Shown: piece after piece, positions 1 through 7,054 of the stretch
Numbering within the stretch: position 1 is the stretch's first letter
Layout: each line of letters opens with the position of its first letter
Assembly (NCBI RefSeq): GCF_008274695.1
Contig: NZ_VTOU01000004.1
Span: 1 to 64,000, forward strand
Direction: 5' to 3'
Origin: Sphingomonas montanisoli
Lineage (GTDB): Bacteria > Pseudomonadota > Alphaproteobacteria > Sphingomonadales > Sphingomonadaceae
DNA length: 64,000 nt
Notes under the pieces: model-generated
Database searches by the model: none
Told to the model about the DNA's origin: nothing
What the model saw: the letters and a program-made list of their open reading frames with translations, nothing else
Program-made: the position numbers and the translations under genes

Positions 1-683
1 GCCGCTTGCTGCGCTCGCACGGCCATGCCCAGCGTGTCGGCCGCGACATCGAGGATAGAAATGCCGTTGAGGCCATCGAGCGTCAGGGGCGTGCTGAAGT
101 GAAAGACGTCGTCGGCCTGAAGGATCGTCGTGCCGCCGCTTGGCCGGTTATAGCGGAATGTCAGATCGAACGTGTCCGAAAGCAGCGGCTTGATGCTTCC
201 GCGAGCGAGCGGGACGAGCTGGCGCACCGCGCCGCGGGATTTGATCTTGAGCGCATAAGCTGCGCCGTCCAGCAGGGCGCAGATCTGCATATAACTCTTG
301 AACCGCGATGCCGTTTGATAATCGTTCGGCTTGCGGTGCAGGACGTTGAACAGCGGGTGATCGGTCGCCTTTTCGGTGTCGCGGCCGTTTCGACGGCGGA
401 GGTGAAGAGGGAGCATCCCCATCGATCCGCACTGGAGCGTCAGTGCGCGATTCAACGTGCTGTTTCGAAGTGCCAGGCGCTCGTTGACCGCAACGCCAGC
501 AAATCCCGTACGCCCGCCGGTGCCGCGCATCATCTCCAGCAGGGCAGGATCGCTAAGCGAATAGGTGTCATAGGCCACGATTGGGCCTGCCAATGGTGGC
601 GACCCCATCCGCTGGGGTTGCGCACCGTTTCGGCGAAAGCCAACGGCAGCGCGATATGCATCCGGCGACGTGAAACCTGCCAT
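1..683 (-). CDS. Phage portal protein, HK97 family (3' end outside window)
   Basis: The frame is open from an ATG at 683 to the window edge, giving about 227 N-terminal residues. The portal forms the dodecameric ring at the capsid vertex through which DNA is packaged. The translation carries the typical HK97-portal stretch ALRNSTLNRALTLQCGSMGM, followed by a leucine-basic segment, then HPLFNVLHRKPN, then a conserved segment around VFHFSTPLTLDGLNGIS. The start sits 8 bp downstream of the terminase stop, with a GGAGG-like purine run in the gap, so the two genes are probably one late transcript. Prohead protease and major capsid genes would be expected next, to the left. The family assignment comes from motif recognition. 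Confidence 0.88.
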   Translation of the reverse strand, partial: MAGFTSPDAYRAAVGFRRNGAQPQRMGSPPLAGPIVAYDTYSLSDPALLEMMRGTGGRTGFAGVAVNERLALRNSTLNRALTLQCGSMGMLPLHLRRRNGRDTEKATDHPLFNVLHRKPNDYQTASRFKSYMQICALLDGAAYALKIKSRGAVRQLVPLARGSIKPLLSDTFDLTFRYNRPSGGTTILQADDVFHFSTPLTLDGLNGISILDVAADTLGMAVRAQQA

Positions 684-691
684 GCCGCCTC

Positions 692-2212
692 CTAAATTCG
701 CAACACGCCGCGGCGCGCGTAAACTGACGGTTGCTTGGCGGGCTCGTCGAGCGCCACCATGCCCATCGCCATGACGAGGGCGACCATGCCGTCGATCCTA
801 CCCGTCGATTTCGCCTTGTTAAGCTTGCGGTCGCCCGCGGCGTTCTTCTCGACGACGGCGTTGGCCGCGCACATCGTCATCACTGGGTGAGCGCCGTGGC
901 GCATCTGCTTGTTAAGAAAGGCGATCTCGGTGACGTCCATGGCCGGCGCCATCGAGACATGACCTTGGCCGAATGGTTCGAACGGCAGCACCACCCCAAG
1001 TTTCTGGAGCTGCGCTTCGAGCGTTTTGAAGCGATATCGATCGAACCCGAGCTTCGCGATATTCAGGCCGGCGCAGATCTGTGCGATCTTCACAGCCACG
1101 AACTCATAATCGACCGCCACGCCGGGCGTGGTTTCGATCAGCCCTCGCTTGACCCAGACATCATATGGCACGCGATCGCGCTTGGCATGGTCGACGAGGG
1201 TGCGCTCCGGTTTCCAGAACCACGCCTTGACGTTCCAGCGCCCGTCGGCGCCGCGGGCGATCAGCACGAAAGCGCAAAGGTCGGTCGTTTCGGCAAGATC
1301 GAGGCCGCCATAAACGGGGCCGGTGAGAAATGCCTGCTCGTCGACCTCGTCAGTGCCGTCAGCCCACACACCAGGCGAAATGAAGGGCGAGAACCGGTTG
1401 ACCCGCTGGTTGAGATAGAGGTTGCGAAACGAGTTTTCGAAAGACGGCATGCGCGCCGCCTTCTCCGCGGCCTGCTGCAGTTCGACCGCGGATCTGAACG
1501 TCCCCAAGGCGGGGTTTGCGGCAGCATGGGCGACGGGATCGAGCACATCGCAATCAGGCTCACCGGCATAGACATGGCAGACGATCTTCGGGTCTCGTGA
1601 CCTGACCGCGTCGTCGATGCGGATGCTCAACATGTCGCCGTCGGTTGGCGCCTGTGTTGAGATGATCAGCTTCAGCGCATCATCGTAGGCGCCCTGCGCC
1701 GTCTCGATGGCTTCAACGAAGTCATCCTGCGGACCGCGCACCTGGCCCATCTCGTCGAAGATTGCCACCACCGGCGACAAGCCGTGCGCGGTTTGGCCGT
1801 CGGCCGCCAGCGCCCGATACTCGACGTTCTTCGCCAAACCAATCAGCCGCTTGCCGGATGGCACTATGCGGACCAACCGGCAGAGGTCCGGGCTAAGGTT
1901 CACCATCTTCGACGCGAGGCCGAAGACGAGCGCCGCTTGGTCGCGGGATCGCGCGCCACTGACGATCTGACTATTCAGCCGGGCTTCCGGTCCGGCGATG
2001 TGCGCGAGCATGATGCCGGCGATCAGGCCGGACTTTCCATTCTTCCGGGCGATCGAGAGGATGCCCTCGGTCGTGCCGGCAGGATTATCGTACACCTCGA
2101 GAATGAAGCGCTTCTGAAAATCGTCGAGCCGCATCGGCTTCCCGACGAGCTTGCCTTCTGGGACGGGGCAAAAGCGTTCGATGAACGCGATCACCTTTTC
2201 GCCGCGGGTCAC
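692..2212 (-). CDS. Phage terminase large subunit
   Basis: This 506-residue protein is the packaging motor ATPase plus headful/cos nuclease. The ATPase half has a Walker A-type segment (SIARKNGKSG, residues 53-62), a Walker B segment ending in D153-E154 (VVAIFDE) and a coupling motif near ISTQA (residues 184-188). The C-terminal RNase H-like nuclease shows the acidic residues in GGLDLAE (D305), GFDRY (D391) and GRIDGMVAL near the end. Length and layout match HK97-like TerL proteins. The start overlaps the stop of the small-subunit gene by 4 bp (ATGA), which implies translational coupling. The portal gene follows directly. Confidence 0.93.
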   Translation of the reverse strand: MTRGEKVIAFIERFCPVPEGKLVGKPMRLDDFQKRFILEVYDNPAGTTEGILSIARKNGKSGLIAGIMLAHIAGPEARLNSQIVSGARSRDQAALVFGLASKMVNLSPDLCRLVRIVPSGKRLIGLAKNVEYRALAADGQTAHGLSPVVAIFDEMGQVRGPQDDFVEAIETAQGAYDDALKLIISTQAPTDGDMLSIRIDDAVRSRDPKIVCHVYAGEPDCDVLDPVAHAAANPALGTFRSAVELQQAAEKAARMPSFENSFRNLYLNQRVNRFSPFISPGVWADGTDEVDEQAFLTGPVYGGLDLAETTDLCAFVLIARGADGRWNVKAWFWKPERTLVDHAKRDRVPYDVWVKRGLIETTPGVAVDYEFVAVKIAQICAGLNIAKLGFDRYRFKTLEAQLQKLGVVLPFEPFGQGHVSMAPAMDVTEIAFLNKQMRHGAHPVMTMCAANAVVEKNAAGDRKLNKAKSTGRIDGMVALVMAMGMVALDEPAKQPSVYARRGVLRI

Positions 2213-2691
2213 TGCAGAATCGACGGCCTCGCGAGCAGATCGTCCCCATCGGCCGCGATCGGGTTGTGCGCGGCCTCGATCTCCTGCGCGATGCCACGCC
2301 GTTTGGTGACGTCGCGCTGCTCGCCATTCTTGGCGCGGTTATCGAGGCCCAGCGCGCGGCGCAGCGTAACGATCCGGCGGGCGAGCTTGTCCACCGCGCT
2401 GATGCTCTTGATCACGAACGCCTGCTTGATCTTGCCCTTCACGTTACCGCGCTGCCCGACCGACATGGTCGACAGCATCTCGGCATCGGCCATGGCGCGC
2501 GCCAGGTTGGCGGCCACGAGCAAGTCGCTTTCGGTCCATTCGGACTTCGGCTTTTCGGAAATGACACAGTCCCAGAACGGCATGTCGCCGGGCCGAAGGG
2601 CAATATGCGCCGGCGGGGACAGATCGCGCGCGGCCGCAGCCATCGTCGCCACCGCCCCCGTCGCGCTATCGATGCGCTGCCGACGGGCCAT
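2209..2691 (-). CDS. Phage terminase small subunit (putative)
   Basis: This 160-residue protein lies immediately upstream of the large terminase gene and overlaps it by 4 bp, the usual place for the DNA-recognition subunit of the packaging enzyme. It contains MPFWDCVISEKPKSEW followed by a helical region (DLLVAANLARAMADAEM) and a basic central part, as in other small terminases. The ATG at 2691 was chosen. An in-frame TTG at 2742 would add 17 residues but lacks a ribosome binding site. The call rests mainly on gene order, and sequence conservation in this family is poor. Confidence 0.72.
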   Translation of the reverse strand: MARRQRIDSATGAVATMAAAARDLSPPAHIALRPGDMPFWDCVISEKPKSEWTESDLLVAANLARAMADAEMLSTMSVGQRGNVKGKIKQAFVIKSISAVDKLARRIVTLRRALGLDNRAKNGEQRDVTKRRGIAQEIEAAHNPIAADGDDLLARPSILQ

Positions 2692-2754
2692 AAGAGCAAA
2701 TCCTGTATTAGCGATGAAAGACGAGGGGCCGTCGGTGTCCAACGGGCCGGGCTT

Positions 2755-3090
2755 TCAATCTTTTGCCTGGGGGGTGGTAGGGCCGTGCCGGTTCCATGGG
2801 TGGTCGGGGTCGACCGGCAGGCCGCTGGCGTCGCACCCGCTGACCTTCTCGAAGCCGAACTGCTCGGCAGTCACGTCGCGGTGGCAGTTGCTGCACAGGT
2901 TGCGTGTGTTCTCGTCAACGTCCTCGCCGCCCAGGGCGAGCGGATGGACGTGGTCGACCGCGGTGGCGAGCGTGACGCGGCCGCGAGCAGCGCAGATTTC
3001 GCAGAGTCCACCCGTGCGAGCGAGGCGCCTTCTGCGCGCCTTGACGCCCGCTGAGCCTCGGATGCGATCGCCCATGCGGTTGCCCTGCAT
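2755..3090 (-). CDS. HNH endonuclease
   Basis: This 111-residue protein has a complete HNH fold signature: CxxC at residues 30-33, the catalytic DH pair at 46-47, an Asn at 61 or 64, and CxxCH at 66-70. HNH proteins of this size are routinely encoded beside terminase genes in HK97-like phages, where they stimulate TerL-mediated DNA cleavage during packaging. The position here, just upstream of terS, fits that role. The N-terminal 20 residues are strongly basic, which suits DNA binding. Confidence 0.9.
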   Translation of the reverse strand: MQGNRMGDRIRGSAGVKARRRRLARTGGLCEICAARGRVTLATAVDHVHPLALGGEDVDENTRNLCSNCHRDVTAEQFGFEKVSGCDASGLPVDPDHPWNRHGPTTPQAKD

Positions 3091-3127
3091 TATTTACGGT
3101 GATGGCAAGATGTGGTCTTTGCCGCTC

Positions 3128-3310
3128 ATGCCCGCGCCGATACCGATTCTTGAACGCGCATTCCAAATCGCCGAGGAAGGCGGATGCCGCGACTGGCGGG
3201 ACGTGATCGCTGCGCTCAAGCGAGAGGGTTATGCCTCTGCTGAGCTGAACTTTAGCGCTCCGCTGTTGAGGAAGCAGATCAACAGGGTTTGCAGTCGGCC
3301 TCACGACTAG
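3128..3310 (+). CDS. Small protein, first copy of a tandem pair
   Basis: This is a 60-residue protein of unknown function read against the surrounding minus-strand phage genes. Its core ILERAFQIAEEGGCRDW followed by ALKREGY recurs in the next gene (3370-3549), so selection on the protein is likely. There are no cysteine clusters or membrane segments, and it is probably a small helical domain. The ATG at 3128 was chosen because the two paralogues align from that point. An in-frame ATG at 3110 would add six residues. The opposite orientation and the own-copy duplication suggest a lysogen-expressed accessory (moron) gene. Confidence 0.55.
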   Translation: MPAPIPILERAFQIAEEGGCRDWRDVIAALKREGYASAELNFSAPLLRKQINRVCSRPHD

Positions 3311-3369
3311 GAGTGGGTGAGACTCACTTAGATCATATACGGCGGCGTCGGGACATGCTCTGTCGACGC

Positions 3370-3549
3370 ATGCTCAGCCCAATGTCAGTTCTCGAACGTG
3401 CCTTTCAGATCGCCAGCGAAGGCGAGTGCCGAAACTGGGAGCATGTCGTCACCGCCCTCAAGCGTGAGGGCTACGAAGATATCGATCAGCATTTCAGCGG
3501 TGCGCTGATCAAAGACCAGATCAACAAGCGATGCGCCCAAGCGCTCTGA
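3370..3549 (+). CDS. Small protein, second copy of a tandem pair
   Basis: This 59-residue paralogue of the preceding gene is 59 bp downstream on the same strand. By hand alignment about 28 of 50 core positions are identical, including LERAFQIA, ALKREGY and QIN. Function is unknown. The start at 3370 (MLSPMSVLER) matches the start picked for the first copy, and the ATG at 3382 is an alternative. Conservation of the reading frame between two diverged copies is the best evidence that both are real genes despite their small size. Confidence 0.58.
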   Translation: MLSPMSVLERAFQIASEGECRNWEHVVTALKREGYEDIDQHFSGALIKDQINKRCAQAL

Positions 3550-3581
3550 TAGCTAGCGATGAAGTCATTTCTGGCAGATCT

Positions 3582-3977
3582 CTAACACCCGCTCGAGCGC
3601 TGGCGCGCCCTGATCATCATCGCCCGCACGCCGCGCGCCTCCTTGCGCGTGGAGGGTTCAGGCTGAGGCGGCAGTGATCGCGAGGCGCCGTCATTGGCCG
3701 CCCGAAACCGTTTAGTTATTCCACATTGGTTGTATCGCGGCGCATATTTGATGATCAGAGCGCGCTCGCGTTTGGCAAGCTGATCGGGGCGATATCGAAA
3801 GAACGCCACCGCGTCGAAGTCCTTCAGCCCATCGGAGATATGCTGGCCGATTCGGCGGCGCATATCGACGGCTTGGCCGACATATACCACGACACCATCC
3901 AGCAAGAGTAGGTAGACGCCCGACGTGGCCAGGGCCCGCAACGAAGGCAGATCTACAATCTCAGGATCATCGGACAT
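3582..3977 (-). CDS. GIY-YIG nuclease-domain protein
   Basis: This 131-residue protein shows the GIY-YIG layout. GVY is at residues 20-22, YVG at 32-34, followed by the conserved basic residues (DMRRRIGQH), the catalytic Glu in KRERALI (E71) and an Asn (N83, PRYNQ). Such small nucleases cleave DNA as homing or phage-borne enzymes, or resolve branched DNA. The ATG at 3977 was chosen because GGAA lies just upstream. A longer frame to 4046 exists, but its extra residues look non-coding. The C-terminal 35 residues are basic and probably disordered. Confidence 0.78.
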   Translation of the reverse strand: MSDDPEIVDLPSLRALATSGVYLLLLDGVVVYVGQAVDMRRRIGQHISDGLKDFDAVAFFRYRPDQLAKRERALIIKYAPRYNQCGITKRFRAANDGASRSLPPQPEPSTRKEARGVRAMMIRARQRSSGC

Positions 3978-4066
3978 TTTTCCGGATTCCCGCCCGAGCA
4001 GGCCAACACCTGCCGGTCGGGGATCGGCGAGGGGGGCCAAGCCCATCCCATTAACTCACCGGCTGC

Positions 4067-4699
4067 TTATGCAGCGGCACCCGTGAAGGGCTGCGCATCA
4101 TCTACATCATTCGAATTCAGGAGCCAAGAGGCCACGCGCACACGCATGCTGCCGCCGAGGTCGATCGCGACAAACCGACCGCGCTCATCCGTCACGACGC
4201 CGGACAAGCCGCTGTAAGGCCCCTGCTGCAAACGAATGTGCTGCCCCCGCTTCACGCTGTGAGGCTGCTTCTTGAGACGCACGATCCGGTGCCGCTCCTC
4301 CTCGACGCGCAGTCCGGCGATTTCACCATCGGCGATTTCAGGAATGCGCCCCTCGTGACGGAAGAAAGAGAAAGCCGGATAGGGGTTCACTCCTAGCGAC
4401 AGAGCCCGGATCAACTCAGGCTTGTGGACCGCCCGCACGAAAACAAATGTCGGCGCGATCGGCTGGGCAACCTCATAAGGAACGCGGGTGCGAGCGCGGC
4501 GGCGCGTGACCACCAGGCGCGGTGTCCATGCCTCGATACCAGCGCTCGCGAGTGCCTCCTGCAACAGCAGCGTGCGCGCCCCCGCCGTCCGCAGAATGCA
4601 CCACCGGCGCGCTGCCTGCCCGTTGCCCTGTTCAATCGTTTTCATGCCCGTCGTCCCGCTCTCGATGTTCCTGATTGTCGTGCTGGCCGCGTCGATCAT
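4067..4699 (-). CDS. NusG/RfaH-like transcription elongation factor, phage-encoded
   Basis: This 210-residue protein has an N-terminal NGN-type domain (RWCILRTAG at residues 32-40, AWTPRLVVTRR at 57-67, PIAPTFVFV at 80-88) and a C-terminal KOW domain (about 149-182). The pattern matches NusG and its operon-specific paralogue RfaH, which bind the RNA polymerase clamp and suppress pausing and termination. The housekeeping nusG is not in this window and is normally beside secE/rplK, so this is an extra copy. Its ATG overlaps the stop of the replication gene (ATGA). It is the last early-type gene before the nuclease and terminase block, where lambdoid phages carry a late antiterminator. That role is inferred. 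Confidence 0.8.
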   Translation of the reverse strand: MIDAASTTIRNIESGTTGMKTIEQGNGQAARRWCILRTAGARTLLLQEALASAGIEAWTPRLVVTRRRARTRVPYEVAQPIAPTFVFVRAVHKPELIRALSLGVNPYPAFSFFRHEGRIPEIADGEIAGLRVEEERHRIVRLKKQPHSVKRGQHIRLQQGPYSGLSGVVTDERGRFVAIDLGGSMRVRVASWLLNSNDVDDAQPFTGAAA

Positions 4700-5562
4700 G
4701 TCGGCGGCTGGCGGCTGCCCATCCGGCGCCGGATCTCGGCGGCATCGTCATGGCGGCCGATGCGGTCGAAGAACGCCGCCTGCCGCTCGAGCGCATCCTG
4801 CTGCTGATCCGCCGACGGTGCCGCGCCACCGTTCGGCAACGCTCCGGCATAGTCGAAGCCCAGCTTCACGTTCCGCAGAACCTGCGGATGCTCCCGCACC
4901 ACCCAGTTCGCCCAGGTCGTTACCCAATCGCGCTTGCTACCCTGCGCCCGGCTCTCGGCGAGGAAGTGGTTGTGGAACGTGAACGCGGTCAGCTCGTAGG
5001 CGCCAGCCGGCCAGTTCTTGACGAGGTTCCGGGCCTGCGGTGGTAGCGTATCGGCAGGCGGTGGCGTCCAATCGGCGGCGATCCGCGTGCCCCGCGCCAC
5101 TTTTTGCCGTTGCTCGACCTTACGTTGCCGAGCGCGGCCCCCGGCTGGGGGCGACAAGGCGCTAGCCTTGTCGGGGGTATTACGGTTCATTGAAGGTTTG
5201 CCCGCAGCGGCTGCGGGGGTTGGCGCAGTCTCTGCGGGGGTGCGGTCATTGCGGGGGCGCAGCGGCTGCGGGGGTGCAGGCGTTGCGGGGGTGCCCAGAT
5301 CAGGCGCGTCACCAGCCGGATAGACGTAGTAAATCACGCCCTTGCCGGGCTTCTCGCGGCGCGCGAGCAGCCGCTTTGTGATCAGCGTCTTGATGACGCC
5401 CTGCACGGTGCGCTCGCCCTTGCTGCACTTCTTCGCGAGCGTCGGCATCGATGGCCAGCACTTGCCGTTGTCATTCGCGGAATCGGCCAGCGCGAGCAGC
5501 ACGAGCTTCTCGCTGTCGGGCAGAACGAGATCCCACACGGCGGACATCAGTTTGATGCTCAT
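4696..5562 (-). CDS. Phage replication protein (winged-helix, O/DnaT-like)
   Basis: This 288-residue protein has an N-terminal winged-helix domain of the helix-turn-helix_36 type (about residues 5-75; the recognition region is SMPTLAKKCSKGERTVQGVI). A Pro/Ala-rich linker follows (about 90-150), then a C-terminal helical region with WVTTWANWVVREHPQVL, which resembles DnaT/primosome-type segments. Proteins of this build start phage replication by binding origin iterons and loading helicase. An iteron-like repeat array and a hairpin lie inside the linker-coding part, as in lambda O. Its stop overlaps the NusG-like start. Confidence 0.75.
   Translation of the reverse strand: MSIKLMSAVWDLVLPDSEKLVLLALADSANDNGKCWPSMPTLAKKCSKGERTVQGVIKTLITKRLLARREKPGKGVIYYVYPAGDAPDLGTPATPAPPQPLRPRNDRTPAETAPTPAAAAGKPSMNRNTPDKASALSPPAGGRARQRKVEQRQKVARGTRIAADWTPPPADTLPPQARNLVKNWPAGAYELTAFTFHNHFLAESRAQGSKRDWVTTWANWVVREHPQVLRNVKLGFDYAGALPNGGAAPSADQQQDALERQAAFFDRIGRHDDAAEIRRRMGSRQPPT
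5152..5173. other. Hairpin beside the iteron-like array
   Basis: Arms CGACAAGGC (5152-5160) and GCCTTGTCG (5165-5173) pair perfectly around a GCTA loop. The hairpin lies inside the replication gene and is separated from the repeat array by the stretch 5177-5200, which is only about 38% GC in very GC-rich surroundings. Dyad, AT-richer stretch and direct repeats together resemble a phage origin. Confidence 0.55.
5212..5292. repeat. Iteron-like direct repeats inside the replication gene (candidate phage origin)
   Basis: The octamer TGCGGGGG occurs five times, starting at 5212, 5233, 5250, 5267 and 5284. The last four copies are spaced exactly 17 bp apart. The unit is roughly TGCGGGGGYGCRGCGGY. 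Because 17 is not a multiple of three, each copy is read in a different frame, so the repetition belongs to the DNA and not to the protein. This is what is expected of initiator-binding iterons embedded in an O-type gene. Confidence 0.6.
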
Positions 5563-5630
5563 GCTGCGGCCCCGAAACGAGAGGAACTCACCGATCGGCG
5601 CTCCGTTTGGCGACGAAAGAGGAGAGAGAC

Positions 5631-5843
5631 ATGGAAAGCGCCATTCCCGCGGGCTCGTTCTGGAGCATCATAACGATCGTCGGCCCGCTGCTGCTTGGCC
5701 TGGCGCTCGCGTATGCGGTGATCCGCAATCGGCGGATGACCCGCGCGCAGAACGACCTGTCCGAGCGCGCGACGCGCCAGAACAAGCTCGATGCTGCGAT
5801 CGAGGAAGGCGCTGACGGCGCCGCCGAACGGCTCTCGCGCTAA
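5631..5843 (+). CDS. Small single-pass membrane protein
   Basis: This 70-residue protein starts at an ATG with a strong upstream site (AGGAGAGAG). A hydrophobic segment spans about residues 10-29 (SIITIVGPLLLGLALAYAVI), then an Arg-rich stop-transfer (RNRR) and a charged, probably helical cytoplasmic tail. Function is unknown, and similar short proteins occur in alphaproteobacterial phages. It opens a plus-strand cassette of four small genes with hydrophobic segments, set against the minus-strand early operon. A holin, spanin or superinfection-exclusion role is possible but unsupported. Confidence 0.7.
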   Translation: MESAIPAGSFWSIITIVGPLLLGLALAYAVIRNRRMTRAQNDLSERATRQNKLDAAIEEGADGAAERLSR

Positions 5844-6011
5844 GTGGCCGCCGCCTTGCTCGAAGCCGGCGGCAGCGCATGGGGCGCAGCTGCGATGCTG
5901 TCGCCCCTCGCTATCGGCATATTCATCTTTGCTTCGGCTGCGATCGCTGGATATCGCGATCACGATACGGTTCAGGCCGAATACGACAGACGCGAGACCA
6001 ACTCGCGCTGA
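5844..6011 (+). CDS. Small membrane protein, second in cassette
   Basis: This 55-residue frame starts at the GTG that directly abuts the TAA of the preceding gene. It has one hydrophobic segment (MLSPLAIGIFIFASAAIAGY), then a charged tail (RDHDTVQAEYDRRETNSR). Zero spacing from the previous gene suggests translational coupling. Function is unknown. The hydrophobic-then-charged layout matches its upstream neighbour, so the cassette may encode interacting membrane peptides. Confidence 0.55.
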   Translation: MAAALLEAGGSAWGAAAMLSPLAIGIFIFASAAIAGYRDHDTVQAEYDRRETNSR

Positions 6012-6029
6012 CGCACGAGGGGGGCGGAA

Positions 6030-6143
6030 TTGATTTACGACGTAACTGGCGAGCTGCCGCATTGGGCGGTGGCAGTCGTCATTGTTGGCACGCTCTTGAG
6101 CGTGGCCGCACTGATCTGGGCATCCTTCGTCGCAGGCGAGTGA
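6030..6143 (+). CDS. Small membrane peptide, third in cassette
   Basis: This 37-residue frame has a TTG start preceded by the purine run GAGGGGGGCGGA. It contains a single hydrophobic stretch (WAVAVVIVGTLLSVAALIWA) that makes up most of the protein. A short hairpin follows the stop (GCGCAC-TTC-GTGCGC, 6145-6159). Function is unknown. The regular repetition of membrane-type frames on this strand is the main reason to accept it. Confidence 0.5.
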   Translation: MIYDVTGELPHWAVAVVIVGTLLSVAALIWASFVAGE

Positions 6144-6242
6144 GGCGCACTTCGTGCGCGGGGTCGTCGCGTGTTTGGCGCAGCTCGACGATACAGCGCC
6201 CGCGTGCCGGAACGCGGCGCTCGCGCCTCCGTTTGCCAGGGC

Positions 6243-6416
6243 ATGCTCGCGACGTTCATCCTGATCTTCACGCCCGTCGTGATCGCAGCGCTCGTGCTGC
6301 TTCCCGCAACGCTGCGCGAGCGGATCGCGATGGGCTGCAAGAAGCAGCCCAGCCGACCGACGAGATATCGTCGCGCGCGGCCAACGGCGAGGACTGAGCC
6401 CGCGCAAACTGATTGA
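6243..6416 (+). CDS. Small membrane protein, fourth in cassette
   Basis: This 57-residue frame starts at an ATG at 6243. A hydrophobic segment (LATFILIFTPVVIAALVLL) is followed by a basic, Pro/Arg-rich tail. An upstream in-frame GTG at 6171 would add 24 residues without a clear ribosome binding site. The gene ends 9 bp before the methyltransferase stop on the other strand. Function is unknown, and it is less certain than the first two members of the cassette. Confidence 0.42.
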   Translation: MLATFILIFTPVVIAALVLLPATLRERIAMGCKKQPSRPTRYRRARPTARTEPAQTD

Positions 6417-6424
6417 CCCCCAAG

Positions 6425-7054
6425 TCATTCAGTGATCGCCGGATAATCGTCAGCATGCTCGAGCCGCTTGCGGCATGGCGCAATCCACCGAAGCCGAGTG
6501 TCATCTTCGCCATCGATCCAGACGAGCCACGCATAGGCGGTCGCGGTTGACCCCTCAGGCGCCAGCCGCCCCTTATGCATCACAACGCGCTCACAGAACT
6601 GAAGGACGAAGCTTGGCGGGTTGTGCGCGAAGATCGTCTCATAGCGGCCAATTGATTCGAGAAACGCGGCGCGCACCAGCACTGCGAAGCCGACGCGGCT
6701 CGTGGCGGCCATGCGATCAATGAACTGCGCTGCGAGGCGGAAGGGCGGGTTCGTGATCGTCCAGTCCACCATCGACGGCAGGAAGCCGAAGAGATAGTCC
6801 TCCACCGGGAAGCCCGCGCCGTAATCGTGGATGTCGGCAGCCTCGACATGGCCGAACCACTCCCGCAGCGGCGCGACCATATGGCCACGATTTGCAGCCG
6901 GTTCGCGACAGACCATGCCGGTTAGGTCGATGCCCTGCGCTTCGATGAACTCGCACAGCGCGCGGGTCGCCCAGGGCGGCGTCGGGAAGTCGTCGAGGCT
7001 ATCGTGAGCTTCGACACGACGCTGCATGACGGCGGTGGAGCGGTTCTGGCTCAT
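6425..7054 (-). CDS. Phage DNA methyltransferase-like protein
   Basis: This 209-residue protein has a SAM-binding motif I equivalent (CREPAANRGHM, residues 49-59) and the catalytic NPPF tetrapeptide at 102-105 (WTITNPPFRLA), the signature of N6-adenine or N4-cytosine methyltransferases. The N-terminus SLDDFPTPPWATRAL is typical of phage-borne members. It may protect phage DNA from host restriction or modify replicating DNA. The ATG at 7054 overlaps the RusA stop (ATGA), which fixes the start. Its own stop at 6425 carries another ATGA (6428), although the frame that would begin there runs antisense to the small membrane genes and looks non-coding. Confidence 0.8.
   Translation of the reverse strand: MSQNRSTAVMQRRVEAHDSLDDFPTPPWATRALCEFIEAQGIDLTGMVCREPAANRGHMVAPLREWFGHVEAADIHDYGAGFPVEDYLFGFLPSMVDWTITNPPFRLAAQFIDRMAATSRVGFAVLVRAAFLESIGRYETIFAHNPPSFVLQFCERVVMHKGRLAPEGSTATAYAWLVWIDGEDDTRLRWIAPCRKRLEHADDYPAITE

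Noticed and set aside
2266-3054. Plus-strand frame opposite the terminase small subunit and HNH genes
   Set aside because: Antisense to recognisable phage genes, and no start signal.
5559-6428. Minus-strand open frame of 289 residues with ATGA overlaps at both ends
   Set aside because: Its composition (Arg, His, Ser, Cys, with no hydrophobic core) is that of an antisense shadow, while the plus strand shows ribosome binding sites and four membrane-type products. It is discussed as a possible scar of insertion.
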